Source: Peribacillus sp. FSL P2-0133 (GTDB taxonomy: Bacteria; Bacillota; Bacilli; Bacillales; DSM-1321). From it: a stretch of DNA of 64,000 nucleotides. A program made the translations under genes and the position numbers. The notes under the pieces are model-generated. The model was given only the letters and a program-made list of their open reading frames with translations, did no database searches and was not told the origin of the DNA. Numbering within the stretch: position 1 is the stretch's first letter; each line of letters begins with the position of its first letter. Positions 44,161-53,174 of this stretch are shown here, piece after piece. The DNA lies in assembly GCF_037975445.1 (NCBI RefSeq), contig NZ_CP150254.1:2602001-2666000 (forward strand). The letters are read 5' to 3'.

Positions 44161-44236
44161 CGGACAATGGACTTATTATCGACGCAATGAGGAAACCATT
44201 AAACAGTTTGAAAAGTATATAGGCTTAAAAATATAA
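44150..44236 (+). pseudogene. ArsR-family C-terminal remnant
   Basis: M-K-R-I-G-Q-W-T-Y-Y-R-R-N-E-E-T-I-K-Q-F, then E-K-Y-I and a stop at 44234, paralogous to the wing and last helix of the regulator at 43357 (K-G-K-W-T-Y-Y-K-R-N-E-E-V-I-K). Overlaps the preceding oxidoreductase remnant in another frame, marking a deletion junction. Confidence 0.65.
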
Positions 44237-44256
44237 CCTTTTAAGGAGGACCAAGA

Positions 44257-45216
44257 GTGAGTTTTCAAAATCATCGTGCCTATAACAGCATGTACCAGAA
44301 AGACAAAATGACACTCGGATTTATCCTCCCGACTGCCAGAATGTCTAAAAATCCGATTATGGAGAATCAGCTGGAGCTTGCCCGTAAAATTGAGGAATAT
44401 GGCTTTGCTTCATTATGGCTCCGTGATATTACGATACAGAATTTGAATATTGATGATAACGGCCAAAAATACGATTTATGGATTTATTTGACGTATCTTG
44501 CTGCTTATACGAAGCACATTGCGTTAGTGACAGGAAGTGTAGTTCTTCCTTTGCGCCACCCCGTCAGGGTAGCCAAGGAAGCTGCATCAATCGATCAATT
44601 GTTTCCAGGTCGATTGATTATGGGGGTGGCATCAGGGGACAGGGAAAAAGACTTTACAGCTTTAGGGATATCTAAGCAAGAAAGCGGTCCGTTATTTAAA
44701 GAAAATTTCGAAATTCTCGACCGGCTGTTAAAAGAGGATCAGCCGACAATCCACAGCCACGCCGGGCTGATCGATGGTACAGATATGAGGTTAATTCCAA
44801 AGCCTGTATCTTCGATTCCGACCATGGTGACTGGATTTAGCAATCAGTCTATCAATTGGATAGCCAGGAATGGGGATGGGTGGCTTCAATACCCAAGAAG
44901 CATTATTCAACAGGCGCAGCTTATCCAGGATTATCGTGCTTTAACTGAAGTGCATGCTCCAGGAGATTTTAAACCCTTCTCTCAAAGCTTGTTCATCAAT
45001 TTATTGGAAAGTCCCGATGAAATGCCTGTCCCTATACCCTTAGGCTATTCCGTGGGAAGAAACCGTTTAGTTGATCTACTTCATCGATTTCAAGCGATTG
45101 GTGTGAACCATTTGGCGTTTGTTCTGTATTTTTCCAAGCGCCCTCCAGAGGAAGTAATCCAGGAACTTGGAGAATTTGTTTTACCCTACTTTCCAACCCA
45201 TAAAGGTACAAATTAA
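44257..45216 (+). CDS. Luciferase-like flavin oxidoreductase (BA3436-type)
   Basis: 319-residue LLM-class flavin-dependent oxidoreductase. N-terminal TLGFILPTARMSKNPIMENQ, the W-L-R-D-I-T-I-Q barrel strand, ALVTGSVVLPLRHPVRVAKE and LFPGRLIMGVASGDREKD for FMN/F420-type cofactor contacts. The start is GTG with aaggagga 6-7 nt upstream. The subfamily differs from its two downstream neighbours. The substrate is unknown; genes of this kind often follow ArsR-type regulators, as here. Stop is 23 bases before the start of the next, frameshifted gene. Confidence 0.82.
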   Translation: MSFQNHRAYNSMYQKDKMTLGFILPTARMSKNPIMENQLELARKIEEYGFASLWLRDITIQNLNIDDNGQKYDLWIYLTYLAAYTKHIALVTGSVVLPLRHPVRVAKEAASIDQLFPGRLIMGVASGDREKDFTALGISKQESGPLFKENFEILDRLLKEDQPTIHSHAGLIDGTDMRLIPKPVSSIPTMVTGFSNQSINWIARNGDGWLQYPRSIIQQAQLIQDYRALTEVHAPGDFKPFSQSLFINLLESPDEMPVPIPLGYSVGRNRLVDLLHRFQAIGVNHLAFVLYFSKRPPEEVIQELGEFVLPYFPTHKGTN

Positions 45217-45239
45217 ATTGTATAAAAGGAGGAAGAATT

Positions 45240-46192
45240 ATGACAAAGAAAATAGAACTTTCAGTACTAGATCTCCCTCCCCAATTGTCGAGGGAGGATC
45301 AGCCGAACTTTCCCTTCAAAACACGCTTAATCTAGCAAAGAAAACAGAGCAGTGGGGATATAAACGGTTTTGGCTTGCTGAACATCATAATTGGGCGAGA
45401 ATGGCGAGTTCAGCATCCCCAATCGTAATTGGACGAGTAGCCTTTGTCACGGAAGAAATTCGTATTGGATCAGGCGCAATGCTGCTTTCTCATTATTCTC
45501 CTCTTTCCGTGGCTGAGCAATTTGGAACATTAGAATCCTTCTTCCCTCGAATCGACCTTGGATTGGGGCGGGCACCTGGCACCGACCAATATACAGCAAA
45601 TGTATTGCGGCAGCGGGTTGCTGGTGAACCTGAATTTGATGCCCGGCTTGAGGAGCTTATCGCATATCTTTATGGTACAGGAACAGCCACTAAGAATGGT
45701 TTATTTAGCTTTCACGCCATTCCCGGCGAAAAAACAAATGTGCCAATTTGGCTGTTAGGTTCAGGGTTTTATAGTGCACAATTGGCTGGAATACTTGGGT
45801 TACCATTCTCTTTCGCGGGACATTTTGCTCTAGGTAACATGATGGAGGCCATAAAACTGTACCGGGATTATTTTCGTCCGTCTCAATTTTTGGAGGAGCC
45901 TTATGTACTGTTAGCCGTTCAAGTGGTGGCTGCTGATGAGAAACAGGAGGCACAAAGGCTTGCCACTTCGATGTATCAAAAATTTCTTTTGTTAACTCGC
46001 GGACAGCCTTCGCCCATTTTGCCACCTGTTGATAACATGGACGAGATTTGGAACGATAATGAACGCAGGGCGGTTGAAGAACAGCTTTTTACTTCCATCA
46101 TCGGGGACCCTGCAGGTGTGAAGCAGCAGCTCCATGAGTTAATAGAAAAGACTGACGCTGATGAAATTATGGCTCAGGCTGCAGTAAATTAA
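45240..46192 (+). pseudogene. Frameshifted luciferase-like flavin oxidoreductase
   Basis: ATG 45240 with aaaggaggaagaatt upstream opens M-T-K-K-I-E-L-S-V-L-D-L; at the pyrimidine run near 45275-45282 the reading must shift by two extra bases to continue as S-P-I-V-E-G-G-S-A-E-L-S. The rest matches the intact neighbour at 46349, with WLAEHHN, GSGAMLLSHYSPLSVAEQFG and [11 protein letters not shown]. One glycine is missing in F-P-R-I-D-L, and the protein ends at I-M-A-Q-A-A-V-N, about 20 residues early. A TTG at 45167 gives a long frame but lacks the proper N-terminus. Probably inactive; a sequencing error could explain only the first lesion. Confidence 0.7.
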
Positions 46193-46348
46193 ACATTGTC
46201 TAGTCTAATAAAGGATATATTTTCTGCAGATATTAAATCTTTTAAATTAATGTGATTTAGATTTAAACAGTAAAAGAAGACAAAGAATACAACCTGTAAA
46301 TTTTTTTATAGGTTTGAAACGAAATTTTTAAAGAAAGAAGATGATCAT

Positions 46349-47374
46349 ATGCCTAAAAATGATACAAAACAAATTACGGATATTCCATTCTCGGTCCTGG
46401 ATCTCTCTCCAATTGCAGATGGAAGGACGCCGGCTGATTCTTTTCGCAATACTTTGGAGCTGGCCCGGCTCGCTGAAAAGCTGGGGTATAACCGATATTG
46501 GCTCGCTGAGCATCATAATATGCCATTTATCGCTAGCTCTGCAACATCGGTAGTCATTTCCCATGTTGCAGCAGGTACATCAAAAATCCGGGTAGGTTCA
46601 GGTGGCATTATGCTGCCGAATCATGCACCTCTTGTTATTGCTGAGCAATTTGGTACTCTGGAATCATTATATCCAGGACGTATTGATCTTGGCTTGGGCC
46701 GAGCACCAGGCACTGATCAGCTTACCGCACGTGCATTAAGACGTGACTTGAGAAGTTCAGGAGAAGATTTCCCTGAGCAGCTGGCTGAGCTCCGGAATTA
46801 CTTTGACCCTTCCCTGGCACAAGGATATAGTCATGTTAAAGCAATTCCGGGTGAGGGATTAAACATACCTATTTGGCTGTTAGGTTCGAGCGGATACAGT
46901 GCCCAGCTGGCAGGAGAGCTTGGACTGCCGTTTGCATTTGCGAGCCATTTCTCGCCGCATAACACACTGCCGGCTATCCAGCTGTACCGCCGTTCGTTTA
47001 AGCCTTCTAAAGTACTGGACAAGCCGCATGCAATGGTAGGGCTAAACATCATTGCGGCCGATACAGATCAAGAAGCTGAGCGGCTCGCTACAACATTGCA
47101 GCAGCAGTTCTTGAATTTGATGCGCGGGAAGGAAGTCCCATTGCAGCCGCCAGTGGATAATATTAATGATATAGCGAGCGACTATGAAATAGCTGCCCTT
47201 GAGAATCAATTAGGAACTTCGATTGTCGGTAGTCCTCAAATCGTAAAAGAAAAGCTGGAAAAGCTTCTGGATGAAAGTCAAGCCGATGAAATTATGGCAA
47301 TCGCCCAGGTTTACGATCATAAGGCCCGCCTCCATTCCTATGAAATATTGGCAGAAATTACTAAGCTAAAATAG
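46349..47374 (+). CDS. Luciferase-like flavin oxidoreductase (alkanal monooxygenase-like)
   Basis: 341 residues. [20 protein letters not shown] at the N-terminus, [51 protein letters not shown] and [16 protein letters not shown] are the hallmarks of the bacterial-luciferase-like group that uses reduced FMN and oxygen. Intact, unlike its upstream paralogue. The start follows aaagaaagaag. The substrate cannot be read; long-chain aldehydes or xenobiotics are possibilities. Confidence 0.85.
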   Translation: MPKNDTKQITDIPFSVLDLSPIADGRTPADSFRNTLELARLAEKLGYNRYWLAEHHNMPFIASSATSVVISHVAAGTSKIRVGSGGIMLPNHAPLVIAEQFGTLESLYPGRIDLGLGRAPGTDQLTARALRRDLRSSGEDFPEQLAELRNYFDPSLAQGYSHVKAIPGEGLNIPIWLLGSSGYSAQLAGELGLPFAFASHFSPHNTLPAIQLYRRSFKPSKVLDKPHAMVGLNIIAADTDQEAERLATTLQQQFLNLMRGKEVPLQPPVDNINDIASDYEIAALENQLGTSIVGSPQIVKEKLEKLLDESQADEIMAIAQVYDHKARLHSYEILAEITKLK

Positions 47375-47765
47375 GTCAAAACTGGCATCACCATGGAAGA
47401 AACGTTGCATATAGGCTTCTAAAAATTCTTACTTATGCTCAGGATGAAAAAGTTACACTAAACTTAAAAATACTCCCCTTTAAAGGAGACAGATTTATTT
47501 TCTAACCAGGCTGCAGGACGGGAGCAAATCATAATAGTTTTTATGTTAGTTCTAAAATTGACTGCAAACGTAAATTCAAATGCTCTCATTTCCCGTCTTT
47601 GGAGAGCCAGTGGAAGTTTGAATCACTTTATCGAAACTCCCATGTTTCTGGACTAATAAACCTACAGCATCCATCACGATAGAAAAATTTATCAAGAAAC
47701 AGGCACTACAAAAAATTTTCATCATATATAGGTGATATCCGTTCGGATTTGATGAGGAGGATATC
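47375..47765. other. Intergenic, no gene recognised
   Basis: About 390 AT-rich bases; small hairpin-like repeats only. It should contain the promoter of the MRJP-family gene. Confidence 0.4.
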
Positions 47766-48863
47766 ATGCAACCTATGTTACCTATGGAAAAATATTTTGG
47801 GCAGTTTGAACTGGTGCATGCTTTTTATGAGGCTATGCCTACAGGTGTCAGCGTTTCCGAAACCGGTCGTATTTTTGTATGCTTTCCGAAATGGGGAGAC
47901 GACGTTCAATTTACTGTGGCGGAAATTGTTGAGGGTGAATTGCAGCCTTATCCCAGTGTAGAAACCAATTTAGTTAATACTGGGAATATTACGATGTCTT
48001 TCGTCAGTGTCCAAAGTATCGTTGCTGATGGAAGAGGAACACTTTGGGTACTAGATACAGGGGCACCAAATTTTTCTGAACCTATTCAAGGGGGAGCAAA
48101 ATTAGTTGCTGTTGATTTAAGCAATAATACAATAAGGAGAGTATATACCTTTACAGAAGATGTTGTCTTGCCAACAACTTATCTGAATGATGTACGTTTG
48201 GATTTTCGGGTTGGAAGAGCAGGCTATGCATATATAACGGATTCTTCTTCCAGAGGGCCAGGGGCTATTATCGTCGTAGATTTAGAAAATGGGAACGCGT
48301 TTAGGCGGTTAAATGGGACAATATCAACTTCACCTGATCCCTATTTTTTACCGAAAGTAGAAGGTGAAATTTTGATGAATCGAAACCCGGACGGCTCGAC
48401 TTTCCCATTTAGATTGGCTTCCGATAGTTTAGCGATTTCTCCTGATGGAAAGGTTTTATTTTATGCTCCGCTAACCAGCCGTCAGCTGTTCTCGATCTCA
48501 ACAGAAGCCCTAAGAGACAGAAGAATACAGGACCTGAATTTATCCCAATATGTGCAGTATTGGGGGGAAAAAGGTGCGTCTGATGGAATGATCACCGGCG
48601 CAAAAGGAACAGTTTATGCGGGAGACTATGAAAACAATAGTATCCGGAAGATATTGCCGAATGGCGCAATGGAAACCATCGCACATGACCCGAGAATTTT
48701 ATGGCCGGATACTTTTTCGATTGGCCCCGACCAATACTTATATGTCATTGTGAATCAATTACATCGGCAGGCAAGATTTCATTATGGAAGAGACCTGCGA
48801 GAAAAACCATATAGTTTACTTCGTATGAGAATTGATGAATCCCCTGCTCCTACCTTTTCATAG
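47766..48863 (+). CDS. Major Royal Jelly Protein/Yellow-family beta-propeller protein
   Basis: 365 residues of the MRJP/Yellow fold, related to SMP-30/gluconolactonase propellers. The family block is QSIVADGRGTLWVLDTGAPN near 78-97, followed by KLVAVDLSNNTIRRVYTF, TYLNDVRLDF and GYAYITDSSSRGPGAIIVVD, then the late SDGMITGAKGTVYAGDYENN and IGPDQYLYVIVNQLHR. No signal peptide, so cytoplasmic. ATG 47766 has gaggagg 5-6 nt upstream. Bacterial members have no established role; a lactonase or ligand-binding function is inferred from the fold only. Followed by its own terminator. Confidence 0.85.
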   Translation: MQPMLPMEKYFGQFELVHAFYEAMPTGVSVSETGRIFVCFPKWGDDVQFTVAEIVEGELQPYPSVETNLVNTGNITMSFVSVQSIVADGRGTLWVLDTGAPNFSEPIQGGAKLVAVDLSNNTIRRVYTFTEDVVLPTTYLNDVRLDFRVGRAGYAYITDSSSRGPGAIIVVDLENGNAFRRLNGTISTSPDPYFLPKVEGEILMNRNPDGSTFPFRLASDSLAISPDGKVLFYAPLTSRQLFSISTEALRDRRIQDLNLSQYVQYWGEKGASDGMITGAKGTVYAGDYENNSIRKILPNGAMETIAHDPRILWPDTFSIGPDQYLYVIVNQLHRQARFHYGRDLREKPYSLLRMRIDESPAPTFS

Positions 48864-48875
48864 TAATCGTAAACG

Positions 48876-48911
48876 AAGGTAGCTATCCCCCATCAGGGAG
48901 CTGCCTTTTTT
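48876..48911 (+). terminator. Terminator after the MRJP-family gene
   Basis: Imperfect stem aaggtagctatccc with gggagctgcctt, T-run after. Confidence 0.7.
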
Positions 48912-49079
48912 GTCAGATATTCCCGCAACTGTCCTATGATAAAGAAGTGACTTAACTCAAATTGAAAAGCCTGCTTCATCTTAGATTTAAAATTATAAAT
49001 AAAGCACCATAGGCACGAAGCTACATAAGTATCAACTTACGGTAAGAGGAAAAATTTTGAACAAAACTAGGAGGTAATC

Positions 49080-49470
49080 ATGGGAAGATTAGTTCACTTC
49101 GAAATTCATGTGGATGACATGGAACGGGCAAAGAAATTTTATGGTGAGGTATTTGGATGGTCATTTCAAGATTGAAGTGATTTCGCAGGAATGCCTTACT
49201 TGGGAGCGGTGACTGGCGATGAGAATGAACCTGTGATTAATGGGGCATTGATGCAGCGTCAAAGTCCTCCGCCGGAAGCAGGCCAAGCTCTTTATGCTTG
49301 TACAACGGGTGTCGATAATTATTACGAAGCGGAAGCCAAAATTCTTGAGAATGGCGGCAAGGTCGCATTGTCCAAATATGCACTGCCTGGAATGGCGTGG
49401 CAAGGGATACTATATTGATACCGAAGGGAATATATTCGGAATTCATCAAGCTGATGAGAATGCAAAATAG
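49080..49470 (+). pseudogene. VOC/glyoxalase-family gene with a stop and a frameshift
   Basis: ATG 49080 with aggaggtaatc opens GRLVHFEIHVDDMERAKKFY, then G-E-V-F-G-W-S-F-Q-D and a TGA at 49174-49176 where a tryptophan is usual. The same frame continues with GAVTGDENEPVINGALMQR and GGKVALSKYALPGMAWQG, after which one extra base shifts the ending (Y-Y-I-D-T-E-G-N-I-F-G-I-H-Q-A-D) into another frame. Two independent lesions in an otherwise complete single-domain VOC protein point to recent inactivation. Confidence 0.8.
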
Positions 49471-49502
49471 GATACATGTTTGGTGAATAAAGATTGATCG
49501 GG

Positions 49503-49540
49503 AACCACCCTTTTGTTTCCTACGCGGGGTGGTTTTCTTT
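49503..49540 (+). terminator. Terminator after the broken VOC gene
   Basis: aaccaccc/gggtggtt with T-rich tail. Confidence 0.75.
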
Positions 49541-50144
49541 GCTGAGAAAGAGATATGAGATTGCCTGGAAACAATCCCTTTCAACACTACTTTTAGAAAT
49601 TCCACGATAATCACCCCAATTTCCTTAATAGAGACGAGAAACTTCTAACCACCAAATGGAGATGAAACTTTCTTTATTAATAAAAAGTGACAGTGCATTG
49701 CGCCCACAGAAGTAGACATGTATAAATTCGGGAAAACCTGCCCACCAAGTTTTTATATTCGTTCTCGGGAGCGATTCTTGAATAAGGTTCGCTTTTCTTA
49801 TAGAACTAACAGGCTGAAAATCGGAGCTGTCATTAAGGCAGCTTTTTCTTTATGCAGGATAGCATTCCTGTAATGATTTAAATTAGCAGCAAGGTTTGTG
49901 GAGAATTGTACGGGAGCGTTTTTCGGACTCAGATTAGACGTAATTAATTATTAGTATATGCAGACAATTACAGTAAATAGAATTAGACGTTTTAATTTCG
50001 CATAATTACCTTTTTAAAATTAATCAACTAAAAATATAATTTAGGATCTCTTAAGTGGTTCTTTTTTGTATCTTACATAATGTTCAAATTGTTCCCGGAT
50101 AGTTTATGGTAAAATATAGAAAAATATTAAATGGGGGGATGTAA
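49541..50144. other. Intergenic with dispersed repeat
   Basis: About 600 bases with no gene recognised; contains the second copy of the dispersed repeat (49812-49854) and AT-rich sequence carrying the promoter of the following small gene (extended -10 TGGTAAAAT near 50107-50115). Confidence 0.4.
49812..49854. repeat. Dispersed repeat, copy 2
   Basis: ggctgaaaatcggagctgtc onward, 35 of 42 matches to 26808-26849. Contains agctgtc/ggcagct followed by T residues, so it can fold as a terminator. Confidence 0.55.
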
Positions 50145-50291
50145 ATGAAAATTTTACTAAGGTTATCTATAGTTTTAATATTTTCATTGTTTTTGATTCC
50201 TGCAAGTGAAGATTGGACAACTGGGAAACCCTTTCTTGTGATTTATGATGAAAATGGAAATGTAGTGGATAAATTAGTAGATACACCTTAA
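50145..50291 (+). CDS. Small exported or membrane-anchored peptide, 48 residues
   Basis: MKILLRLSIVLIFSLFLIPA is a signal-like hydrophobic N-terminus, followed by a short polar domain S-E-D-W-T-T-G-K-P-F-L-V-I-Y-D-E-N-G-N-V-V-D-K-L-V. ATG has ggggggatgtaa upstream, an extended -10 lies about 30 bases before, and a compact terminator follows the stop, so the unit has all the parts of a real gene. No family recognised. The mature part might be a secreted peptide of about 27 residues. Confidence 0.6.
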   Translation: MKILLRLSIVLIFSLFLIPASEDWTTGKPFLVIYDENGNVVDKLVDTP

Positions 50292-50292
50292 T

Positions 50293-50317
50293 GAATCTCT
50301 ATGAGGTTCTTTTTTTA
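50293..50317 (+). terminator. Terminator of the small peptide gene
   Basis: gaatctc/gaggttc with a 3-nt loop followed by seven T residues, 2 bases after the stop. Confidence 0.7.
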
Positions 50318-50449
50318 TTGTAGTAGCCGTTAAATATCAAAGGACATTTTCAAAGTTTGGGAAATTGTCTTTTTTTATTTACATTTTTAATTTTGTTATT
50401 GAGTAATTGTGGTTTTGAATTTAATGACTCTAGTGTGTATTTTTACTTG

Positions 50450-50476
50450 TTCAACTAACGGGGCTGTTTAGTTGAA
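50450..50476. repeat. Hairpin ttcaactaa/ttagttgaa
   Basis: 9-bp stem with loop cggggctgt, a variant of the ctaacggg...ttag hairpin at 26792. Confidence 0.4.
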
Positions 50477-50580
50477 AAGGGTAAAACTTATTGATAAAAA
50501 ATAGACTGAACGGTAAAAACCGATCATCCCATAAATAATTATCTTACTCTAGAAAAGCACCCGATTATATTGTTTTGTAT

Positions 50581-51096
50581 TTATTTAATTACATAATCTT
50601 TCTGTACTAGTGGGCCTGCTCCTTTTACATATGGTTGAATCCATATGAGTTTTCTATCTTTTAATCCCTCACCATACGCCTGATTCCTCCAATGCTCTCT
50701 TACAATCCACTGATGAAATGGCTTATTATGCTTTCTGTTCACGCCTTATAACAAAGTGTTCGCTTCTTTATAAGCCTTCCGTTGAGCAGAAGTAATGGTA
50801 ATTTTATCTCCAACACGTATATAAGGAGAGGAAAACTCTGATTTTGATTTCATTGTACGATTCTTTTTCTTTGATACAGGTGGGGAAATATGCCGAGTTA
50901 TAGCTTTATCAGACCTGAGATAAAGTAAGGTATTAACTAAAAGTAACAGGAATCTTTCTAATATGGCACGGCTAGTTTTATTATAGTAATACTGGCTAGG
51001 ATCACTAGTGTTAGGGAAAGATTTATCAAAAACCTTTTTGGCTGATTCAAATATATCGATATGTTCACCAGCTGGTAAATTTACAGCGACCATCAC
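50581..51096 (-). pseudogene. Plasmid/phage-type conserved protein with a premature stop
   Basis: The minus frame runs 116 codons to TAA 50748-50746 and then continues without another stop for 54 codons as VNRKHNKPFHQWIVREHWRN, Q-A-Y-G-E-G and RKLIWIQPYVKGAGPL to TAA 50581. The histidine/tryptophan tail R-x-H-W-R-N-Q-x-Y-G, then R-K-L-I-W-I-x-P-Y, is a conserved ending of proteins I associate with plasmids and phages but cannot name functionally. The N-terminus looks truncated. One nonsense change splits it; readthrough is not excluded. Confidence 0.45.
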
Positions 51097-51778
51097 ACTA
51101 CCTGTCTGTGTTTTATTTTTATAATTTCTTACTTTTAGCGAGGCAACAATATCCCAATAAATCTTACCTTTCCTCTCCTCTCTACCTCAATCACATAAAC
51201 ACCTTGAGAAACTCCTTCATACAAACCTTCTCCCTCATCACCTACTACAAAGCATATCCACAATTTAAAGGGAGTCTTCTTGTGTGCTTTGTTGTTTACT
51301 ATTTACACTACACTGATGTTTTTGTGGTGGAAGGATGGGGGTTCTAATTTTTTGTGATATAATTGTAAAATATTCCAAGATACTTATTTAAGGTAAAGGA
51401 TCTTTGTAATTAAGTAAGTTTATTAACGTTTTTTTAACTCCTTTGTAATTTTTTAATTAATAAATATCTTTATTTTTAAAGTTCCTTTTTATTTTTTATC
51501 AATTTTTTATCAATTTTTGTTTTGTCTTTTTATTATTTTCTGGTTCCTTATTTATGTTTTTTTTGTTTAATTTATTTTTGTAGAAAAATAATGAAAGATG
51601 AAAATTAACTCTTTATTAACTCCATATTAACTATATACCAATATATTAAGCTACAAAATTAAGTTATTTTAAATATTGAAGTACTATTAAAATACTAATA
51701 GAGTAGAGTATGGAAGGGGAAAAGGAAGAATATAAATAATTGTCGCGAAATTTGAAAAAAAGCAAAGAGGTGTAAAGT
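51097..51778. other. Very AT-rich region without recognised genes
   Basis: About 680 bases, extremely T/A-rich around 51440-51600 with repeated tttttatcaattttt units. An open stretch on the plus strand at 51108 lacks a ribosome binding site and sensible composition. Looks like a horizontally acquired or decayed spacer. Confidence 0.4.
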
Positions 51779-52063
51779 ATGGACGATAAGAATATAGTCA
51801 CTTTTTTTATTAACGATGCTTTAAGTAGTTTGTATGAATACCGCAATAAAAAGTTGAATAAGTACCCTGAAACAGAGAAGAGCATTCAAAACCTAATAAA
51901 AAGTAATAATGAAGTCGTATTTTACGAAATCAAGAATAAGTCTATATCCTTTCATTTCTACGATGGTGTTAATGGTACGAAAATAGAATTTTATATAGAC
52001 GAAAAAGAGAATATCCAAGCTAGGTCAGTTCCACCGAAAAATAACCAATCAGCATTAAGATGA
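51779..52063 (+). CDS. Small acidic protein of unknown function
   Basis: 94 residues, soluble, alpha/beta pattern: a helical N-terminus (FFINDALSSLYEYRNKK) then alternating strands (VVFYEIKNKSISFHFYDGVN, T-K-I-E-F-Y-I-D-E-K). ATG follows aaagaggtgtaaagt, a good ribosome binding site. No family recognised. It stands alone in an AT-rich accessory stretch; composition resembles that stretch, which suggests transfer. Confidence 0.6.
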   Translation: MDDKNIVTFFINDALSSLYEYRNKKLNKYPETEKSIQNLIKSNNEVVFYEIKNKSISFHFYDGVNGTKIEFYIDEKENIQARSVPPKNNQSALR

Positions 52064-52397
52064 CTGAAGAAGGCGACGCAAAACAACTTTTATAAACCGA
52101 CTTTAATTTTAAAGTGTTGGGACACTTCAGGAAGAATGATAATGGACAGGCTTGAGGAGGAAGGGAAAGTTAAAAATAAAAATCTTTTATTTTGTAGTTA
52201 CGATAAAGGAATCCCGTTTAACCATAATAGCTTACTGCCAATACATTAAATTAGCAGGTAAATTAATTGATTAGTTAAATGAAATAGTCTAACCACCTAA
52301 ATTGGTAAAATGAGTTTAAGAACGTACGTCTGTTTAACAAAATATAAATTTAACTGGATTTTATACCTTTCGAATCATTACTTCTTGGGGGTATTTT
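52064..52397. other. Intergenic, AT-rich
   Basis: No convincing gene. A 37-codon frame from ATG 52137 (M-I-M-D-R-L-E-E-E-G-K-V) has only a weak ribosome binding site and is not called. Confidence 0.35.
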
Positions 52398-53174
52398 ATG
52401 AAACACTATACGGTTAAAGAGGCTGCCATTTTATTGAGTAAGAGTGAAGAAACTATTCGTAGGTGGTTACGTAAAGGCGATGTTTTTCCATATGCCCAAT
52501 ACAATTCGGATAAAGAAGGATGGAAAATACCAGCGGCGGATATCTTCCTTTTATCAAAACCAACGATTAATGAACAACCTAAAACAAATAACCAGACACT
52601 AACAGTATCACAGGTCGCTTCTAGACTAGGCAAAAGCGAAGAAACCATCAAACGTTGGCTCAGGTCTGGTCAACAATTCCCTAACGCTTATAAGAACAGT
52701 GATGTACAGGGATGGCGTATCCCGGAAAATGACTTAACTAACATGAATTTTAAACAAGCACCTCCGGTGCAATCTCCTGTTATATCCCAATCTCCTTCAG
52801 TGCCATACACCAATGTTATTCATCAAGAAATAAATCAGAACAGAGACCTAGTAACTCTTGCATATAAAACAGTAACATTAAGCTCACCTACAGAAGACAT
52901 GATTGCATTGTTATCTCAAGTGGGTATTCAAAGATGTATGGAAGTACTTCTGATAATGCAGCAATCCCGTTTAAAGGTAAGAAACGTTGATGGCTTTATA
53001 AAGAAAGCAATTAGAGAGAATTGGAGTACTGATACAGTTCCTATAAAGATACCAAGAAATCAGAGTAAAAAGTTGTATGAATTTACGCAAGATGAGTATT
53101 CACAAATAGTGAACAATAAAGAAAATCCTGCCCAAGATCATGTTCCTTTCTACAATTGGTTGGAAGAGGATTGA
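52398..53174 (+). CDS. Protein with tandem duplicated helix-turn-helix domains
   Basis: 258 residues. Two MerR/excisionase-like DNA-binding modules are repeated: residues 1-48 with SKSEETIRRWLRKGDVFPYA and 66-113 with GKSEETIKRWLRSGQQFPNA, each ending in G-W-[KR]-I-P. A Pro/Gln/Ser linker (about 115-140) leads to a helical C-terminal domain containing V-D-G-F-I-K-K-A-I-R-E-N-W, a motif seen in replication or partition-associated DNA-binding proteins of plasmids. The start follows ttgggggtatttt. Likely a regulator or replication-linked protein of a mobile element; no partner genes are visible. Confidence 0.7.
   Translation: MKHYTVKEAAILLSKSEETIRRWLRKGDVFPYAQYNSDKEGWKIPAADIFLLSKPTINEQPKTNNQTLTVSQVASRLGKSEETIKRWLRSGQQFPNAYKNSDVQGWRIPENDLTNMNFKQAPPVQSPVISQSPSVPYTNVIHQEINQNRDLVTLAYKTVTLSSPTEDMIALLSQVGIQRCMEVLLIMQQSRLKVRNVDGFIKKAIRENWSTDTVPIKIPRNQSKKLYEFTQDEYSQIVNNKENPAQDHVPFYNWLEED

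Noticed and set aside
51108-51347. Plus-strand open frame in the AT-rich spacer
   Set aside because: Dominated by Tyr, Phe, Leu and Ser as expected of AT-rich noncoding DNA; no plausible initiation signals.
52137-52250. 37-codon frame starting M-I-M-D-R-L-E-E-E-G-K
   Set aside because: Only a weak upstream purine stretch and no homologue in mind; not enough to call a gene.
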